Shown: positions 34,566-64,000, counted from the first letter of the stretch. The stretch is 64,000 bases of DNA from Heterocephalus glaber (GCF_000247695.1 NW_004624734.1:39369778-39433777); one strand, 5' to 3'. Numbers and translations: made by a program. The notes: a model not told the origin generated them from the letters alone.

Positions 34566-35250
34566 TGCTACTGGGACATTAACAGGATTACATTACATCT
34601 ATAAATCAACTTGGAAAGGAATAACATCTTTATAATACTATGTCTAAATATTTCATAAGTCACTTTTACCATTGATAATATAAAATTTGCCCCGTCAACA
34701 TCTTTGATTGGATTTTTTTTTATGTACGTTTGCTTTTGTTGGCTATTGTATTTGGTATTGTTTACTTCTGTACATTTTATAATTGCTTAATTCTATTATG
34801 TAAAAATACAATTGAATTATTTTGGTTTTGGTTTTGGGTTTTTTATGTTTGTTTGTTTGTTTTGAGACAGGGTCTTGCTTTGTGGTGCAGACTAGCCTTG
34901 AACTCACTATGTAGCCCAGGTTAGCCTTGATCTCATGGCAATCCTCCTGCCTCAGCCTCCTGAGTGCTGAGATTACAGGTGTGTACCACCAGCCCCAGCT
35001 ACAATTGAATTTTATACATTGATCTAATAGTCAAACTTGTTAAACTCTTACTAATTTTTCTAAAGATTTGAGGTTTCCTAGGGTGAAATCAGCAACTATG
35101 AAAAATTAAGTTTGTTTTTTCCTTCCCAATTCCTGCACTATTAGTTTAATTTTCTCCTCTTATTTCACTTCTCTGCCTAAGACTTCCATCTATATTATGT
35201 TAAATATAAACATGGGAGCATGGGTGTGTGTCTGTTGGCTACTGAACTAC
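34566..35250 (-). mobile_element. L1 ORF2 fragment
   Basis: Reverse-oriented L1 ORF2 blocks ('acatctataaatcaacttgg', 'ttgttaaactcttactaat') are split by a B1 SINE at about 34852-35003. It is degenerate and abuts the full-length MaLR element. Confidence 0.55.
34852..35003 (-). repeat. B1 SINE inside L1
   Basis: Reverse copy ('gagacagggtcttgctttgt' to 'gagattacaggtgtgtacca'). Confidence 0.9.
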
Positions 35251-35375
35251 CAACACTAAAAGTGCATGGCACCCAGCAGTTGCTCAATGAAGAGTCTAGT
35301 AATTTAAATTATTTTACTTTTCAACTCTAGAATTTCTGACTCTTTTAAAATAATTTCTACCTACCTGTATTTTGT

Positions 35376-35450
35376 CTGGTACCGGGGATCGAACTCAGGA
35401 CCTTGTGCTTGCGAGGCAGGCAGCAGAACCACTGAGCTAAATCCCCGGCC
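35376..35450 (-). repeat. ID-like SINE, recent
   Basis: Perfect 19-bp duplication CTACCTACCTGTATTTTGT at 35357-35375 and 35451-35469. Confidence 0.95.
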
Positions 35451-37717
35451 CTACCTACCTGTATTTTGTATTTGACAAGCCATTGTCTTCATATGTTCTT
35501 TTACATCTTTAAGTATGATATTTTTAATATATTTTTAATGGCTGCTTTAAAATCTTTTTGAGTTAAATTAGCCATCTGGGCCCTCTGACATGTAATTTCT
35601 ATCCAACCATTCTTCCTTTCTATGAATCAAAATTACCTGTCTTTTTATGTCTCATAATTATTAAAAATTAAATATTTTAAAAATTAAAATGACAAGTCAT
35701 TATCCAGAATTCCCCCAAATTGCCTCAAAGCTTATTGTGTTGGTCAGCTTTCCCATTGCTGGGACAAACTATGCAACATCCACAATTTAAAGGAGGAGAA
35801 GTTTTATTTGGCTTATAGTTTTACAGGTTTAGTCCACAGTTACCTGGCTCCAAAGCAAGAACATCATGGCAGAAAGGCACAGTGTAGCAGAGGTGCTCAG
35901 TTTATGATGGCTAGGAAGCAAAGGAGTAGAATGGTGCCAGAGAAGAAAGGGCCAGAGACCAGACAGAGTGTCCAAAGTTGAAACTCCATGATCCATCCAA
36001 ACACACACAAAGATATGCTTTTCTAATCCCCTGGGTGGTTCTCTAGTTAATCAAGTTGATAATCCAGCTCAATTATCACATTCCAACCCTTGTCAACTTG
36101 ATAGCAAAATACATCTCCTTAAACCATGCTTAATCTTCAAGTTAAAACAAGGTCATAATTCCAACTAACATGATCTAACTATTCCATGTATAGCTGAAAA
36201 CACAATGATCCCTTTCTCAATGTCTCAATAGCTTCATAATTGCTCAAAAGTTCAAGTTCAGAGTTTCCTCTATGATTCAAGATAAAAAATCTTAGCTGTA
36301 AACCTCTGAAAAGTATGTTACATATTCTGTTGGGAGCCATTCTACATAATTTTGGGGAAAAATCACTTCACAAATTAAGATTAGGCCTAGTCTTCTGGCC
36401 TACAGGCCAGCTATGACATGCCGAAACAACTCTATTTTAGCCTCCAGTCACAGCTGATACACCTCAATGGTCCCATGATCTGTAACACTTAAGGGCAACA
36501 TTACATCAGTTGAAGACATCCTGGTTCCCTGAGAACAGAACTGAATAGTAAGAGAAAGGTTTCAACTGGGGAGGGACAAATTCCTTATCAGCTTAAATCA
36601 TCCCACCTACTGTTGTAAGAACATCTTTGCTCATCTGACCAACCTAATCATATAAGTTTCTCATCAACCTAAGATCCTCATCAGCATAAGATCCTCATAG
36701 TTATAGGTTTACTGCCATCCTCCAAGACATCTGATACTTCCTCCAATTATTCAATCCTTGCCAATTTAGGATTATCACCACCATCTGTTACTCCCTATGA
36801 ACCCAGTAAATAGTGGCAAGCTCAGGGTGTCATCTTTGCTGCCCAGAGCAGCATTGATCAGGCCCAGAACCCAGTTTCTTAAGTCTCACTTCCTGTCTTT
36901 ATTCTTTAATTCACCTTGCACTGTTGTGGCTCACAGGAGACCAAGACCTACTGCAGGGTTTCTGGTAATGTACCCTTTCCCATTCTCTACAATATTCCTT
37001 ATATACAATTGTACAGTGTAAACATTCCCATTTCAAAAGGGAGGAATAGGGCAGTAGAAGAGGACTGAATCAAAGCCAGACTGAAACCCAGTAGGACAAA
37101 CACTTAAGTCCCCTGTAACTCCATATTTGGCATCCAGGGTGCGTGGTAGTAAGATGTGAGTTGCAAAGGGCTCAGTTAGTTCCACCTGTATGGCCTCTCT
37201 TTTGGTCTGGCTCCTCTCAAAGCCTATAGCTTTCCTTGGCAGACATCCCATGTTTTTAGCATTTCTGACTTCCTGTGGTCTCTACTGCAATTTCAGCTTC
37301 ATTTGCAAGCTTCACACTCCACCCTCTCAGGGGCACAATGCCTGGCCTTTTGGGCCTTCCAGGCAAATCTTGGTAGAAGCCTCCCTGACCTCACAACTCT
37401 TGCATCTATCTATATGCCTAAAAAAACAGTATCACATAGACAATGCCAAGATCTGCTTCCAGCATAAGCAATAGCTGGACCCCCTTGGACCATGGCTTCA
37501 GATAACCTCTGAGGTCCTAGATAGCTGAGCATGGTGAAATGAATCTCAGGAAACAAATTCCCTAGGTAGCCCTTCTGTAGTAGAGGGACCAGGATATATT
37601 TTTCTCAAAGAAAATGTTTATATTTTTGCACCATTGAGCCTGCAGTGTGTGCGGTCTTGCTGATTTCTGAGACAGAAGGCATCTTTCTTCTCCCAGTTCA
37701 AAGTATGTTGTTTCTTT

Positions 37718-37795
37718 TTTGGTACTGGGGATCAAACTCAGGACCTTAACGCTTTCGAGGCAGGCGCCGGAACCACTGAGCTAAATCCCCAGCCC
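37718..37795 (-). repeat. ID-like SINE
   Basis: Reverse copy inserted in the second MaLR element; ATGTTTCTTTTT-type flanks on both sides. Confidence 0.88.
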
Positions 37796-38002
37796 ATGTT
37801 TCTTTTTAATAACACAAATCTTTAGCAATCACAGCTTCTTTGGCTCCAACTTTACAAGTGGTCCCTTCTGGGCCAAAATTGAAGTTTTTCAAATTTTCTG
37901 CTCTTGTTTTTCACTTCCAATTCTCACTACACATCTGGCTAAAAGAAGCCAGCAGTAATCATGCCACAGTCTGAATGTTGAGTTGCCTTGAGATTTCCAA
38001 CC

Positions 38003-38315
38003 TATCTTAGTCACTTTCCTTATGGCTCGGACAAAATTCCCAATAGCAGCAACTTAACAAGGAGAGGTTTATTTTGGCTCCTGTTTTAGAAGATTCAGTC
38101 CTTGCATGGTAGGCAGCATGGTGAAAGGGTACATCTAGAGGAAATTTACTTGTCTAATGTATGACAGGAAGTAAGAGTGAAGCAGGGAAGAGCAATATAC
38201 CATCCCAGGTCATGCCTCCAGTGACCTGCCTCTTCTGGCCAGGCCCCACATTCCACAAGCCCTACCTGTGAGCACATGAGACTCTTGGGGGACATCTGAT
38301 TTCTAAACCATAACA
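38003..38315 (-). mobile_element. MaLR-type LTR nested in the second MaLR element
   Basis: Inverted LTR from 'tatcttagtcactttcctta' to 'ttctaaaccataaca', in the same orientation as its host element but a different copy. Confidence 0.55.
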
Positions 38316-38875
38316 CTCCGTAGATCAGTTAGTCCACCACCTTTAAATTCAGCTTCATTTTCTAGAGTGTAACATACACAACCTCTAATCTTATTTTCAA
38401 TATATAGTCTTCATTCCAATCTGTAATCATATGAGGCTTTATTGTCCACATTCCTATCAGCATTCTGGTCTTCTGAGCTCCCACCAGAATTGCCCATCAA
38501 GCTCTGATTACAGAAATCTAGGGCTTCTCTAGCCTACATCTTCAACGCTTTCCAAATTTCTCCTACAAACCATTCCAAAGGTTTTTGAACCATATGATCA
38601 GGTATAGTCACAGCAATGACCTCACTTCTCAGTACCAACTTTTTGTATTAGTTTTCCCATGGCTGGGACAAACTACACTACCTCACACCTGGAACTTAAA
38701 GGAAGAGGTTTAATTTTGTACATGGTTTTAGAGGGTTAGTCCATGATCAGCTGGCTCCAGGGCAGAAACATTGTGGTGGAATGAAACTGTTCAGTTCACG
38801 ACAGGTAGGAAGCACAGCAGGAGAACAGTGCCAAAGAGGAAGAGGACAAGGATAGACAAGAAATGGTATCTGTGG

Positions 38876-39610
38876 TGGTTACAGTATCAACTTGATTGCC
38901 TTTGGGATCTGCCCCAGGAATTGGTAGTACACACTTCAAGGTGTGCCTGGGTGGGTCATGGTGGCATGGCCTTGAGATCTATGTCTGGTCCCTCACTCCT
39001 TCTGTTATGGTTTAGATTTAGATTGTCTCCCAAAAGTCTCATGCATTCAGAGGCAGGGCTTTTGGAAGGTGATGGGATCATGGGGATGCTATACTCATCA
39101 GTGGATTCACCCACTAATGAGTTCAGCTGCTGAGTATACCAATAGGAGGTGGGGCCTGGTTAGAACTGGATATCTGAGAACACGACTTAGAAGGGTCTGT
39201 CTCCTTCCCTGGCTCATTTCTTTGTGCTTTCTGCTTCCTGGCTGCCATGACGTGAGCAGTCTCCCTCTGCCTGGCCCTTATACCATGCAGTTTCTGCGTT
39301 GGAGTTGGCCAGCCATGAATTGAAACTTCTGAGACAGTGAGCCAAAATGAACCTATGCTCCTTTGGGTTGTGGGTGTCAAGTATTTTATTCCAGCAAGAA
39401 GGAAGTGACTAAGATACCTTTCTTGCTGGCACTGTCCCCCTTCTTTGCCTTCTGCTCTCCATGAACTAAGCAGCCTAGTTCTACTATGGCCTTCTCTCAT
39501 TATGTTTCTGTCTGGGACCCAGCAAAGGACTGGATTCCCTTAAAACATGAGCCAAATTAAACTTCTGCTTTAAATTCTAATGTCAGCAATGGGAAAGCCG
39601 ACTACTGCAG
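38876..39610 (+). mobile_element. LTR split by a second, nested MaLR LTR (39003-39417)
   Basis: The outer LTR parts (38876-39003 and 39418-39610) resemble the LTR of the 35.7-38.9 kb element: 'tatcaacttgattgcctttg' at the start and 'cagcaatgggaaagc' at the end. The inner LTR (about 39003-39417) starts 'tgttatggtttagatt' and ends 'ggaagtgactaagata'. Confidence 0.6.
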
Positions 39611-40499
39611 TATCCAGTCACACCTCTATGACCTGTCCAGACACGCCCAGAGGTCCCATGCTTTACTAATCTTAGGTGGCTCTCAAGCCAGTCCAATTGA
39701 CTATCAAGCTTAACTGTCACACTTGTTTTTCCTTACCTGTTTATGAGCTGGCAGGATTGTTTTGGTGAAGTCCATTTCCCTTGGTATGACAGTTCTGATA
39801 CTGCTCCCTTGACAGCAGCCTTGGCCCTGCTGTCACTGTGGGTTGATAATGGTTCTAGCATGCTCATTATCTCTTTTCTTGATCTCTCCATCTAACTGCT
39901 TGCCTCCTTTGGTATCACACCCAGCTGTTAGCAACTGCTAACTGCTAGCTAATTGCTCTATTATTTTGACAACACCCTAAGACATAAATTGCTCTGAAGT
40001 CTAGTCCTTTGAAGAGGTAGGTTTTTAGTTCAGCTTTCAGGTATGTTCTCATCCCATTACTGCTCTTCTCTGATTCTCACTGGTAAACTAGCTGGTCTGC
40101 AGTTAGCGCGTTGCTCTTAGGAAGCTACCGGCCTCTTATTTGCTCATCATCCAAACGTCCATGGTTTTCAAGAGCACTTTAGGTTTCAATTTTCCCAGCC
40201 TCTGTTCCAGATAAAGTCAGTTCCTCTGGGTACAGCTTCTGACTTCTTCGTTCTTATGGCGTGCACACGTGTGCTGTCTCTCTCTCAGCAGAGAAAATGT
40301 AAACACATTTCATAGCAATGTTCTCTGGTGAGGAGTATGGGCAGATATCCCAGTTGCAACATATAAGCTCCAAGATTCATAATTACAGGGTTTCTGCCCC
40401 AAGGTACAAACCCTACTGTACTTACAGGTGAATATCTGGACTTTATCATACAGTGTGTGTAGAACTGGTGCATGGGAAATTACACAGTATGTTCCACGA

Positions 40500-40616
40500 G
40501 AAGCCAGGTGTGGGGGTACACACTTGTGATCCCAACACTTGGGAGGTCGAGGCCAGCCTGAGCTGCATCGTAAGTTCAAGACCAGACTAAACTACATAGA
40601 CCCTGTCTCATGAAAA
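40500..40616 (+). repeat. B1 SINE with internal deletion
   Basis: Lacks the central 'ggctgaggcaggagg' segment; ends 'tagaccctgtctcatgaaaa'. Confidence 0.85.
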
Positions 40617-41849
40617 ATATGGGAAATGTGTCATCTGTGAAACACCAGCAGAAAAAAACACATTATTAATATACTATATATCTTGCAGATTCCTCACAGT
40701 TTTTTCCTCCGCATCACATACATAATAAGCATTGGAACTCTCATAGGAAGATAATCAATAGCTACTGAATTTAAGTAACCATTAACCAAAGTGATCGTAC
40801 TTGTTATAAATCATCACAAAAGATGTAGGAATGAACTCTAGGAAGCCCTCTGGCATTCCAACTCGAGGGAGCCAGTTTTACATTCATTAGCCTGTTCCCC
40901 CGAGAGGATGCCAAATGTAGAAATAACATCCTCAGTTTTGTTTTAAAATAGTTTGGCAACAGTGTACTGTGGCAGGGATGGGGCAGATGAGAGGAAGTGG
41001 AGGAAGCCCAAGCAAGAACTGAGGGAGGGGCAAGCTGCTTGGGCTCGCAGAGGAGAGATTAAAGAATAGCTAGAGGCCAAACCCGGGGACAACAAACTCC
41101 TCGGGCATCTTCCAAAAGCTCCTCCTTAATCCCATACGGAATGGTATCACTCAGCCTCAGAAACCAGAGTCTTAGAGGTCACCTGTCACCTAGATCCAGA
41201 TTGGCACAGCCCTTTTCATCTGGAAATTTTCATAACCGAAACCTAATCCTGTGCAAAAGCAAAGGTAATAATGAGGACAAAGCGTCCTCGAAGTTTCGGT
41301 TCCCTTGAAAGTGGATTCTTGGACTAAGGCAGGGGTCTGATTAGGGAGGGTCTGCAGGAGCAACACCTGTGAGAGGGACAGGAGAAGCGCAATCAATCCC
41401 TGTAAGGTGAGGTCTGTTGTAAACAATGCTCGCCTTTGCACTTGGCAGAAAGTGAGGCCATTTTAAGCTAAGACTATAGGAGATTAAATTTTTGGCCCCA
41501 GGCGTCTCCATATTCCGAAAACTCACGGCCCTTCTGTCCAACATGATTGTCTCCCAAAGGATTCTTAATAGCTGGCAGACAATAAATTCGAAAACCAAGC
41601 AAAAAAAAAAAAAAGTCCAACCAATCTGGTAGAAGAAATCCGTATATACTTAATTAGCATATCTCAAAGTGTGTTATTTAAAATAAACTGTCTTTACCTT
41701 AAGAGGGCTACATTTAAATTAGTAACTGTTTTAACTAGATGATTAGATGAGACTAATTAAAAAAATAGATATAATGTTCTTAGACCTCAGAAATGTTTCC
41801 ACCAAGGTCAGTTTACCGTGCAACAGCATCATAAAGTTGAGGGACCGCT

Positions 41850-42245
41850 AGGATCACACTTACTCATCGCCGGAGACAAAGGGGCACCGCCCCCCATTCC
41901 CGCCCTGCGCCTCGCACATGCGCTCGCACACGTAGGCGGGAGCCGCGGGCGGCCACACGCTGGCCGCAGCCCCGGGCCCGGGGCGGGGGTGGGGGCCGTG
42001 GGCCGCGGGCCGGGCCGGCCCTGGGGAGCTGCGCCCGAGCACGTACCGGGGCGTGGCCTGCAGCGCGGCGGGCGGGACTCGGGAAGTTCTTCACAGCTCG
42101 GGTTTCGCATCCTTTTCTTGCAGGACCTGTCGGCCGGAGCAGGAGGGGAGCCGGGTCCTGCCCGTGGGTTTGCGGGTCCGACCGAGGCCGCTCTCAGGCA
42201 CCTGTTTTCCTCTCCGTCCCGGAATGGAGCCAAGACAAGAGAATA
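41850..42245. promoter_or_regulatory. Orphan CpG island between HIF1A and SNAPC1
   Basis: Very GC-rich, CpG-dense DNA, about 2.7 kb downstream of the HIF1A poly(A) site and 13.5 kb upstream of SNAPC1. It holds two minus-strand TACGTG motifs (41934-41929 and 42045-42040), a plus-strand GCGTG (42051-42055), a plus-strand acceptor-like TTTTCTTGCAG ending at about 42123, and a minus-strand donor-like CCG|GTACGT at about 42047. Open frames on both strands (142 and 158 codons) show no recognisable protein and are expected by chance at this GC content. It most likely promotes a non-coding transcript or acts as an enhancer. Confidence 0.6.
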
Positions 42246-42621
42246 AAGGAAATTAAATAGTACACGGAGATCGGGTGTCTGGGCAGCGTCTTGGATAAAA
42301 ATCATCCCTGACAGGTAAGACTAATAAAACTTGTGTTCGGATCGCTGAAAGGTGCGAACAAAACAAAGCTCCAGGAGGCGTTCATAGGAATGTTTGTGGT
42401 GAGGCATTGCTTTCTTCTCTGGAGGAGACCATGTACCAAACTACAAGATTGTAACAATTTTCTGTGAAACAGATACGCGACAGCTGGTTCAGCGCTATTT
42501 ATAAGGAAGAAATACAAGCAAATGGTTAGAGGCAGAGTTAAACAGCCCCCCTCCAAAGATTTTGTTTTACTTTTAAAATTTGTCTTCCAGCTAGGAGTGT
42601 TCTGAGATTTTTTGGGGAAGA

Positions 42622-42697
42622 GGGCACCGGAGATCGAACTCAGGTCCTTGAGCTTTCAAGCCAGGCGGCGTAACCACTGAGCTAAATCCCTGGTCCG
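42622..42697 (-). repeat. ID-like SINE
   Basis: Flanks CTAGGAGTGTT (42591-42601) and CTAGCAGTGTT (42702-42712); 0.4 kb from the orphan CpG island. Confidence 0.88.
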
Positions 42698-42699
42698 TC

Positions 42700-44225
42700 A
42701 CCTAGCAGTGTTTGCAATGGTTTTATTTAACTGGATTCTAAAGTTCAAAAATCTATATTTGCAAGTTTTGGACACAGTTGGCTTTACAAACTTGGACTTT
42801 TAGAATATTTGTTTCCTCAAAGTAACTATCTTTCAAACCTCTTTAGAGGTTTGTAGGAGGAAATCAAGTTTTGAAAAAAATGACTGTGAAGTTATACCAA
42901 TTTAAACATACCTACTATGCCATTAAGGCTAATAGCTCAGAAACCACACTGTAGTTTCAGAGCCGTTTATAGTTCAAGTCTATTCGCATACACTACCTCC
43001 TTTGCCTGAGTTAGTGTCTCCATAATTATCGATCTTAATCCCTACTTCAAACTCAAAACCTATCAAATAGCTCTTCAAAAACTTAACTCATTGCTGTTTA
43101 TGACCTGCCACTCCTTTTAGGATATCCCCTCGATGTCCTGTGTGGCCTCATTATTTGGTCCTGTTTTGTTCATCTCCATTGCCTTTTCTTGCTGAACAGG
43201 TAACAGTAGGTAAACGAAGTTTTAGTGGAATGGCTAGTGCTGCACTATGGGACTTTGGACTCACTGGTGGCCAACTCAAAAGCTCTCCAAGACTTTCAGA
43301 TGTACAAAATGAAGTGAACTAATTCATGGGGAAGGGGTGTTGACATTATGAGATAATAGGCAGAATTGCTTAGCACGTCCAGTATGTACTACTAAATAGA
43401 TGTTAGTTAAGATTTTAACATTTAGTCTATGAACATTGTACCTCGCAGTGGCAGGCTCTCTCAGTAACTATTTTCAGCTCTGAGCTTAACAGGTGCTTTG
43501 AACAAATGAACAAAATATGCTAAGCATTTTTGCTCTATGTTCTTAAGGGTGAAAGTAATACTAGTCATTCATTAATAGCAGCACCAGGGAAGAGGGAAGT
43601 TAAGCATACATTGGGAAGAGAGGAATATGAAGGAGAGCACAGCTATTACAAAATTCCTTGGCTAAAGGCATTATAGATTTGTGGTGGTGCCCAGTGCTGG
43701 GAAGAATGCCTTGTTTTCTGAGTGATAGAGCAGTTAGTTGGTACTTGCTTTTCTTCCTCATCTCCTGTCCTTCAATATGGCTTTCCCTTCTAAGTCACTG
43801 CTCTCTAATAATTGCCCAGACTCCTGGCCATTACACAATCTGGCCATTTACTAATATTTGAGAACTACACACAAACTTCTAGTTTTCAACTGAAGCTAAT
43901 TTGCTAAATAAGGATTTTTTATTTTGCAACCTGGTACTATTAAGCAACTACTTTATTCTATAAATGCCACCTCTAGAAGTATCTGTTACTGAATGTGGAG
44001 GTACTTTGATTCATACCGTTTTTGATAAGGTCTGTGCCCCCCAAATTTCAGATTAAAAATTAGTATTGTTTTTGTTCCAGAATTATCAAGTGATCACATG
44101 ATAATGCTAAGCTAAAACACACCTATTCTAAGAGATCTGTAGCTTAGTTTATATTGTTCAGGTTACTAGTCAACATAACCTGAGGCTCTGGTACTGCCTA
44201 TGTAATTGGTCACTAGTATTTGTCT
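42700..44225. other. Intergenic, no feature recognised
   Basis: AT-rich DNA between the CpG-island side and the HIF1A 3' end. No repeat or gene could be supported. The antisense aHIF promoter, if conserved, would be in or near this stretch or in the 3' UTR. Confidence 0.4.
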
Positions 44226-44308
44226 GGGGCTGGAGGTGTGGCTCAGTGGTAAGTGCTTGCTAGTCCATACAGGGCCCTGGGTTTGATTCCTAGCTACCAC
44301 CACCACAA
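44226..44308 (+). repeat. ID-type SINE, old
   Basis: 'GGGGCTGGAGGTGTGGCTCA' with recognisable B box; just beyond the HIF1A 3' end. Confidence 0.75.
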
Positions 44309-44929
44309 AGTGTTTGTTACCTCTAAGTGCAGGGATTCACTGTGGTTTTTCCATTTATTTTTATAGCTTTATATGGTGGTGTGTTTTTTTTAAATGAGAA
44401 ATAGAATAAAGCTATTTTAATTTCTTTAAAAAAACAGTATCAAAACCAGACCAAAAAAAGGGCTTTTCCTAAGTTTAATGTTAAGTCAGAAGACCTAAGT
44501 TAAATCTTTGGTCTGCCATTTATTACTTTCAGGGATTGGAAAAAATCATTTCAAGGCTAAATTTGTTCATTTCTTAATGGGAATAGATTAGAAATCTTGA
44601 GAGGAACTTCTACCCTTATGATATTATGTGATTATATTGTTCATGATTTGCTTCACTCATTCCATTCATACTAAAAATAATCATTTTTCGTTTTATGCTT
44701 TAATAGGGTCATAAATTTATAAATGACAAGTATCTTCTAAAAACATACTCTTTACAATGCAGTATCATGTTTTAATCATTTAACATGACATTTAGGAACA
44801 GCATACATTAAGGTGATGGCAGTAAGAGAAATGTAGAAATGTACACAATGTGATTTTCATAAAGTACTTAAATTGCTGGGAAACAACTTTATGAGGTGAT
44901 ATTTAAACTATAAAGCTGATCAAAAGGGG

Positions 44930-46123
44930 CCTGGTCCACAGAAGATGTTTATTTGATATAACAAAACAATAATTAGTGTTAGACCCAACCACAAAGAGCA
45001 AAGGAATGAAAAATTTGTACAATGTACATAGAAAAAAACAAGATGTTTACTATGACAACTATATATTCCTAAAATAATGTTTCTAAAATTACTCAATTAT
45101 TGAAACCTATAGGAAAAAGGGATGTTAATAGCGACAAAGTGCATAAAACCAAACATATTTTGAGCAAATTAACATACTAGGTGATTTTACTAAAAATTCA
45201 TTATTTTTTCTTGTTTACAGTCTGCTCAAAATATTTTTATACCAACAGGGTAGGCAAAACATTGAGGTTTAATATCAATTACACAATATTAGCATAAAAT
45301 TCCACAACTACATAGGGTATTGTTTTCTTTTTGAGCTGGAAAAGTAACTACAGAAACATCAGATGATTTCTCTGAATTGAGAATTTTATCCAAATAAATG
45401 CCATTTACCTTCCAGATATATGTATATCTTTCTATATCCTGTAAATGGCTTTCCCATTTAAATAATAAACCATACAGCATTTAAGAATCATTATTATAAG
45501 ATGAACAATGTCATGTTCTAGGTTTAACACTTTCATAGGCCAAAAAAAATTTCCTCTTAAAAACTAGTTTTATAAATGCAGAATATATTGCATGAGTAAC
45601 TGCTGGTACATATTTTTTAAGAAAATATATTGTGCAATTGTGGCTACCATATACTGCTGGCAAAGCATTATTATTTATGTAAAATGTGAAAAAAAATGAG
45701 TAAAAATTTTTCAACTGCCTATGATCATGATGAAAGGTTACTGCCTTCTTAAAAAATTATATTGGCATCTTATTAAAAACAAATCTTCAGTAAGGGACAA
45801 ACTCCCTAGCCAAAAATAAATAAATAAAAAGGTGCATTTTTAAATGATGCTACTGTCATGGTTTAAATACCAAAAAGCTGCGAAAGTGTGCTTTCTATGA
45901 TCTTGCATTAAAGAACATATTAAAAAAGAGCATTAATGTAAATTAAGTAGAAAGGGGATCAAAATTGAACTATCCAAGTTGGTGCAGTATTGTAGCCAGG
46001 CTTCTAAAATTAGATATAGAAAATATAAATAGACTGCTTTAGGTAATGAGCCACCAGTGTCCAAAGGGGGGGGGGGGTAGGACAAAAACCAAACAAATGA
46101 AAGGAATGAGATTATGAGAATGC
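44930..46123 (-). other. HIF1A: HIF1A 3' UTR and polyadenylation site
   Basis: About 1.19 kb that tracks the human HIF1A 3' UTR in order, including the block with AU-rich elements and the terminal segment ending near the sequence CCTGGTCCACAG. The poly(A) hexamer AATAAA on the minus strand is 44953-44948; cleavage is inferred near 44930. Known biology: AU-rich elements here are bound by stability factors, and an antisense transcript (aHIF, HIF1A-AS2) covers this UTR in human. Confidence 0.9.
45812..45830 (-). promoter_or_regulatory. AU-rich element in the HIF1A 3' UTR
   Basis: The transcript carries overlapping AUUUA pentamers inside a U-rich run, close to the UUAUUUAUU-type nonamer. The same block is present in human HIF1A. 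The role in mRNA stability is inferred from the motif class. Confidence 0.7.

Positions 46124-64000
<17,877 letters not shown>

Larger units (their letters stand above)
35739..38868 (-). mobile_element. Second MaLR element, inverted and interrupted
   Basis: Inverted LTRs at about 35739-36090 and 38645-38868 ('cattgctgggacaaac', 'ctggctcca') flank an internal region. A 19-nt piece of that region, 'tatcagcattctggtcttc' (about 38455-38474), is the exact reverse complement of internal sequence in the element at 32302-34565. A different LTR (38003-38315) and a SINE (37718-37795) are inserted. Confidence 0.65.

Noticed and set aside
41818..42305. Overlapping open frames of 142 (plus) and 158 (minus) codons
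   Set aside because: Both are within the CpG island, rich in Pro/Gly/Arg/Ala, with no known motif and frames open on both strands at once, as expected by chance at this composition.

Overview
The window is mammalian nuclear DNA, almost certainly from a non-murid rodent. It has widely spaced exons with GT/AG borders, two CpG-rich promoter-like islands and dense SINE, LINE and LTR repeats. B1 (7SL-derived) elements, ID-like tRNA-derived SINEs and B1+ID composites are abundant. The ID-like SINE, whose tail begins GGTACC, resembles my recollection of beaver (Castor)-type repeats and not kangaroo-rat or mouse ones. The species call is an inference.

Two protein-coding genes lie in tandem on the minus strand. 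SNAPC1 (about 4.9-28.2 kb) is complete: ten coding exons give a 369-residue subunit of the snRNA-activating complex SNAPc. The 3' two thirds of HIF1A (about 44.9-61.8 kb) follows: eleven coding exons (human exons 5-15; the last 675 residues) plus the whole 3' UTR. The bHLH exons and promoter lie beyond the right edge. All splice phases close and exon lengths match the family, so both genes look intact. HIF1A keeps both prolyl-hydroxylation motifs (LTLLAP, LEMLAP) and the C-terminal VNAPI asparagine.

Layout: 1-1.95 kb, L1 remnant; 2-4.9 kb, flank with MaLR LTRs; 4.9-28.3 kb, SNAPC1, whose introns hold a 2.7-kb old L1, a U2 snRNA fragment, a SPIN-like hAT mini-element, a TA-flanked Tc1/mariner-type mini-element and a 1.6-kb GC-rich 3'-UTR retrocopy; 28.3-44.9 kb, intergenic, with L1 and nested MaLR elements including one two-LTR copy, a PBX-PREP/AP-1 motif cluster near 32.0 kb and an orphan CpG island at 41.85-42.24 kb; 44.9-64 kb, HIF1A, with a 100-N assembly gap in intron 10.

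Functionally the two genes are neighbours and not an operon. SNAPC1 supports snRNA transcription by RNA polymerases II and III; HIF1A is the oxygen-regulated transcription factor subunit. I see no clearly new gene system. The best leads are the orphan CpG island with two TACGTG cores, the motif cluster at 32.0 kb, the two transposon mini-element families and the sense-oriented retrocopy carrying poly(A) signals inside SNAPC1.
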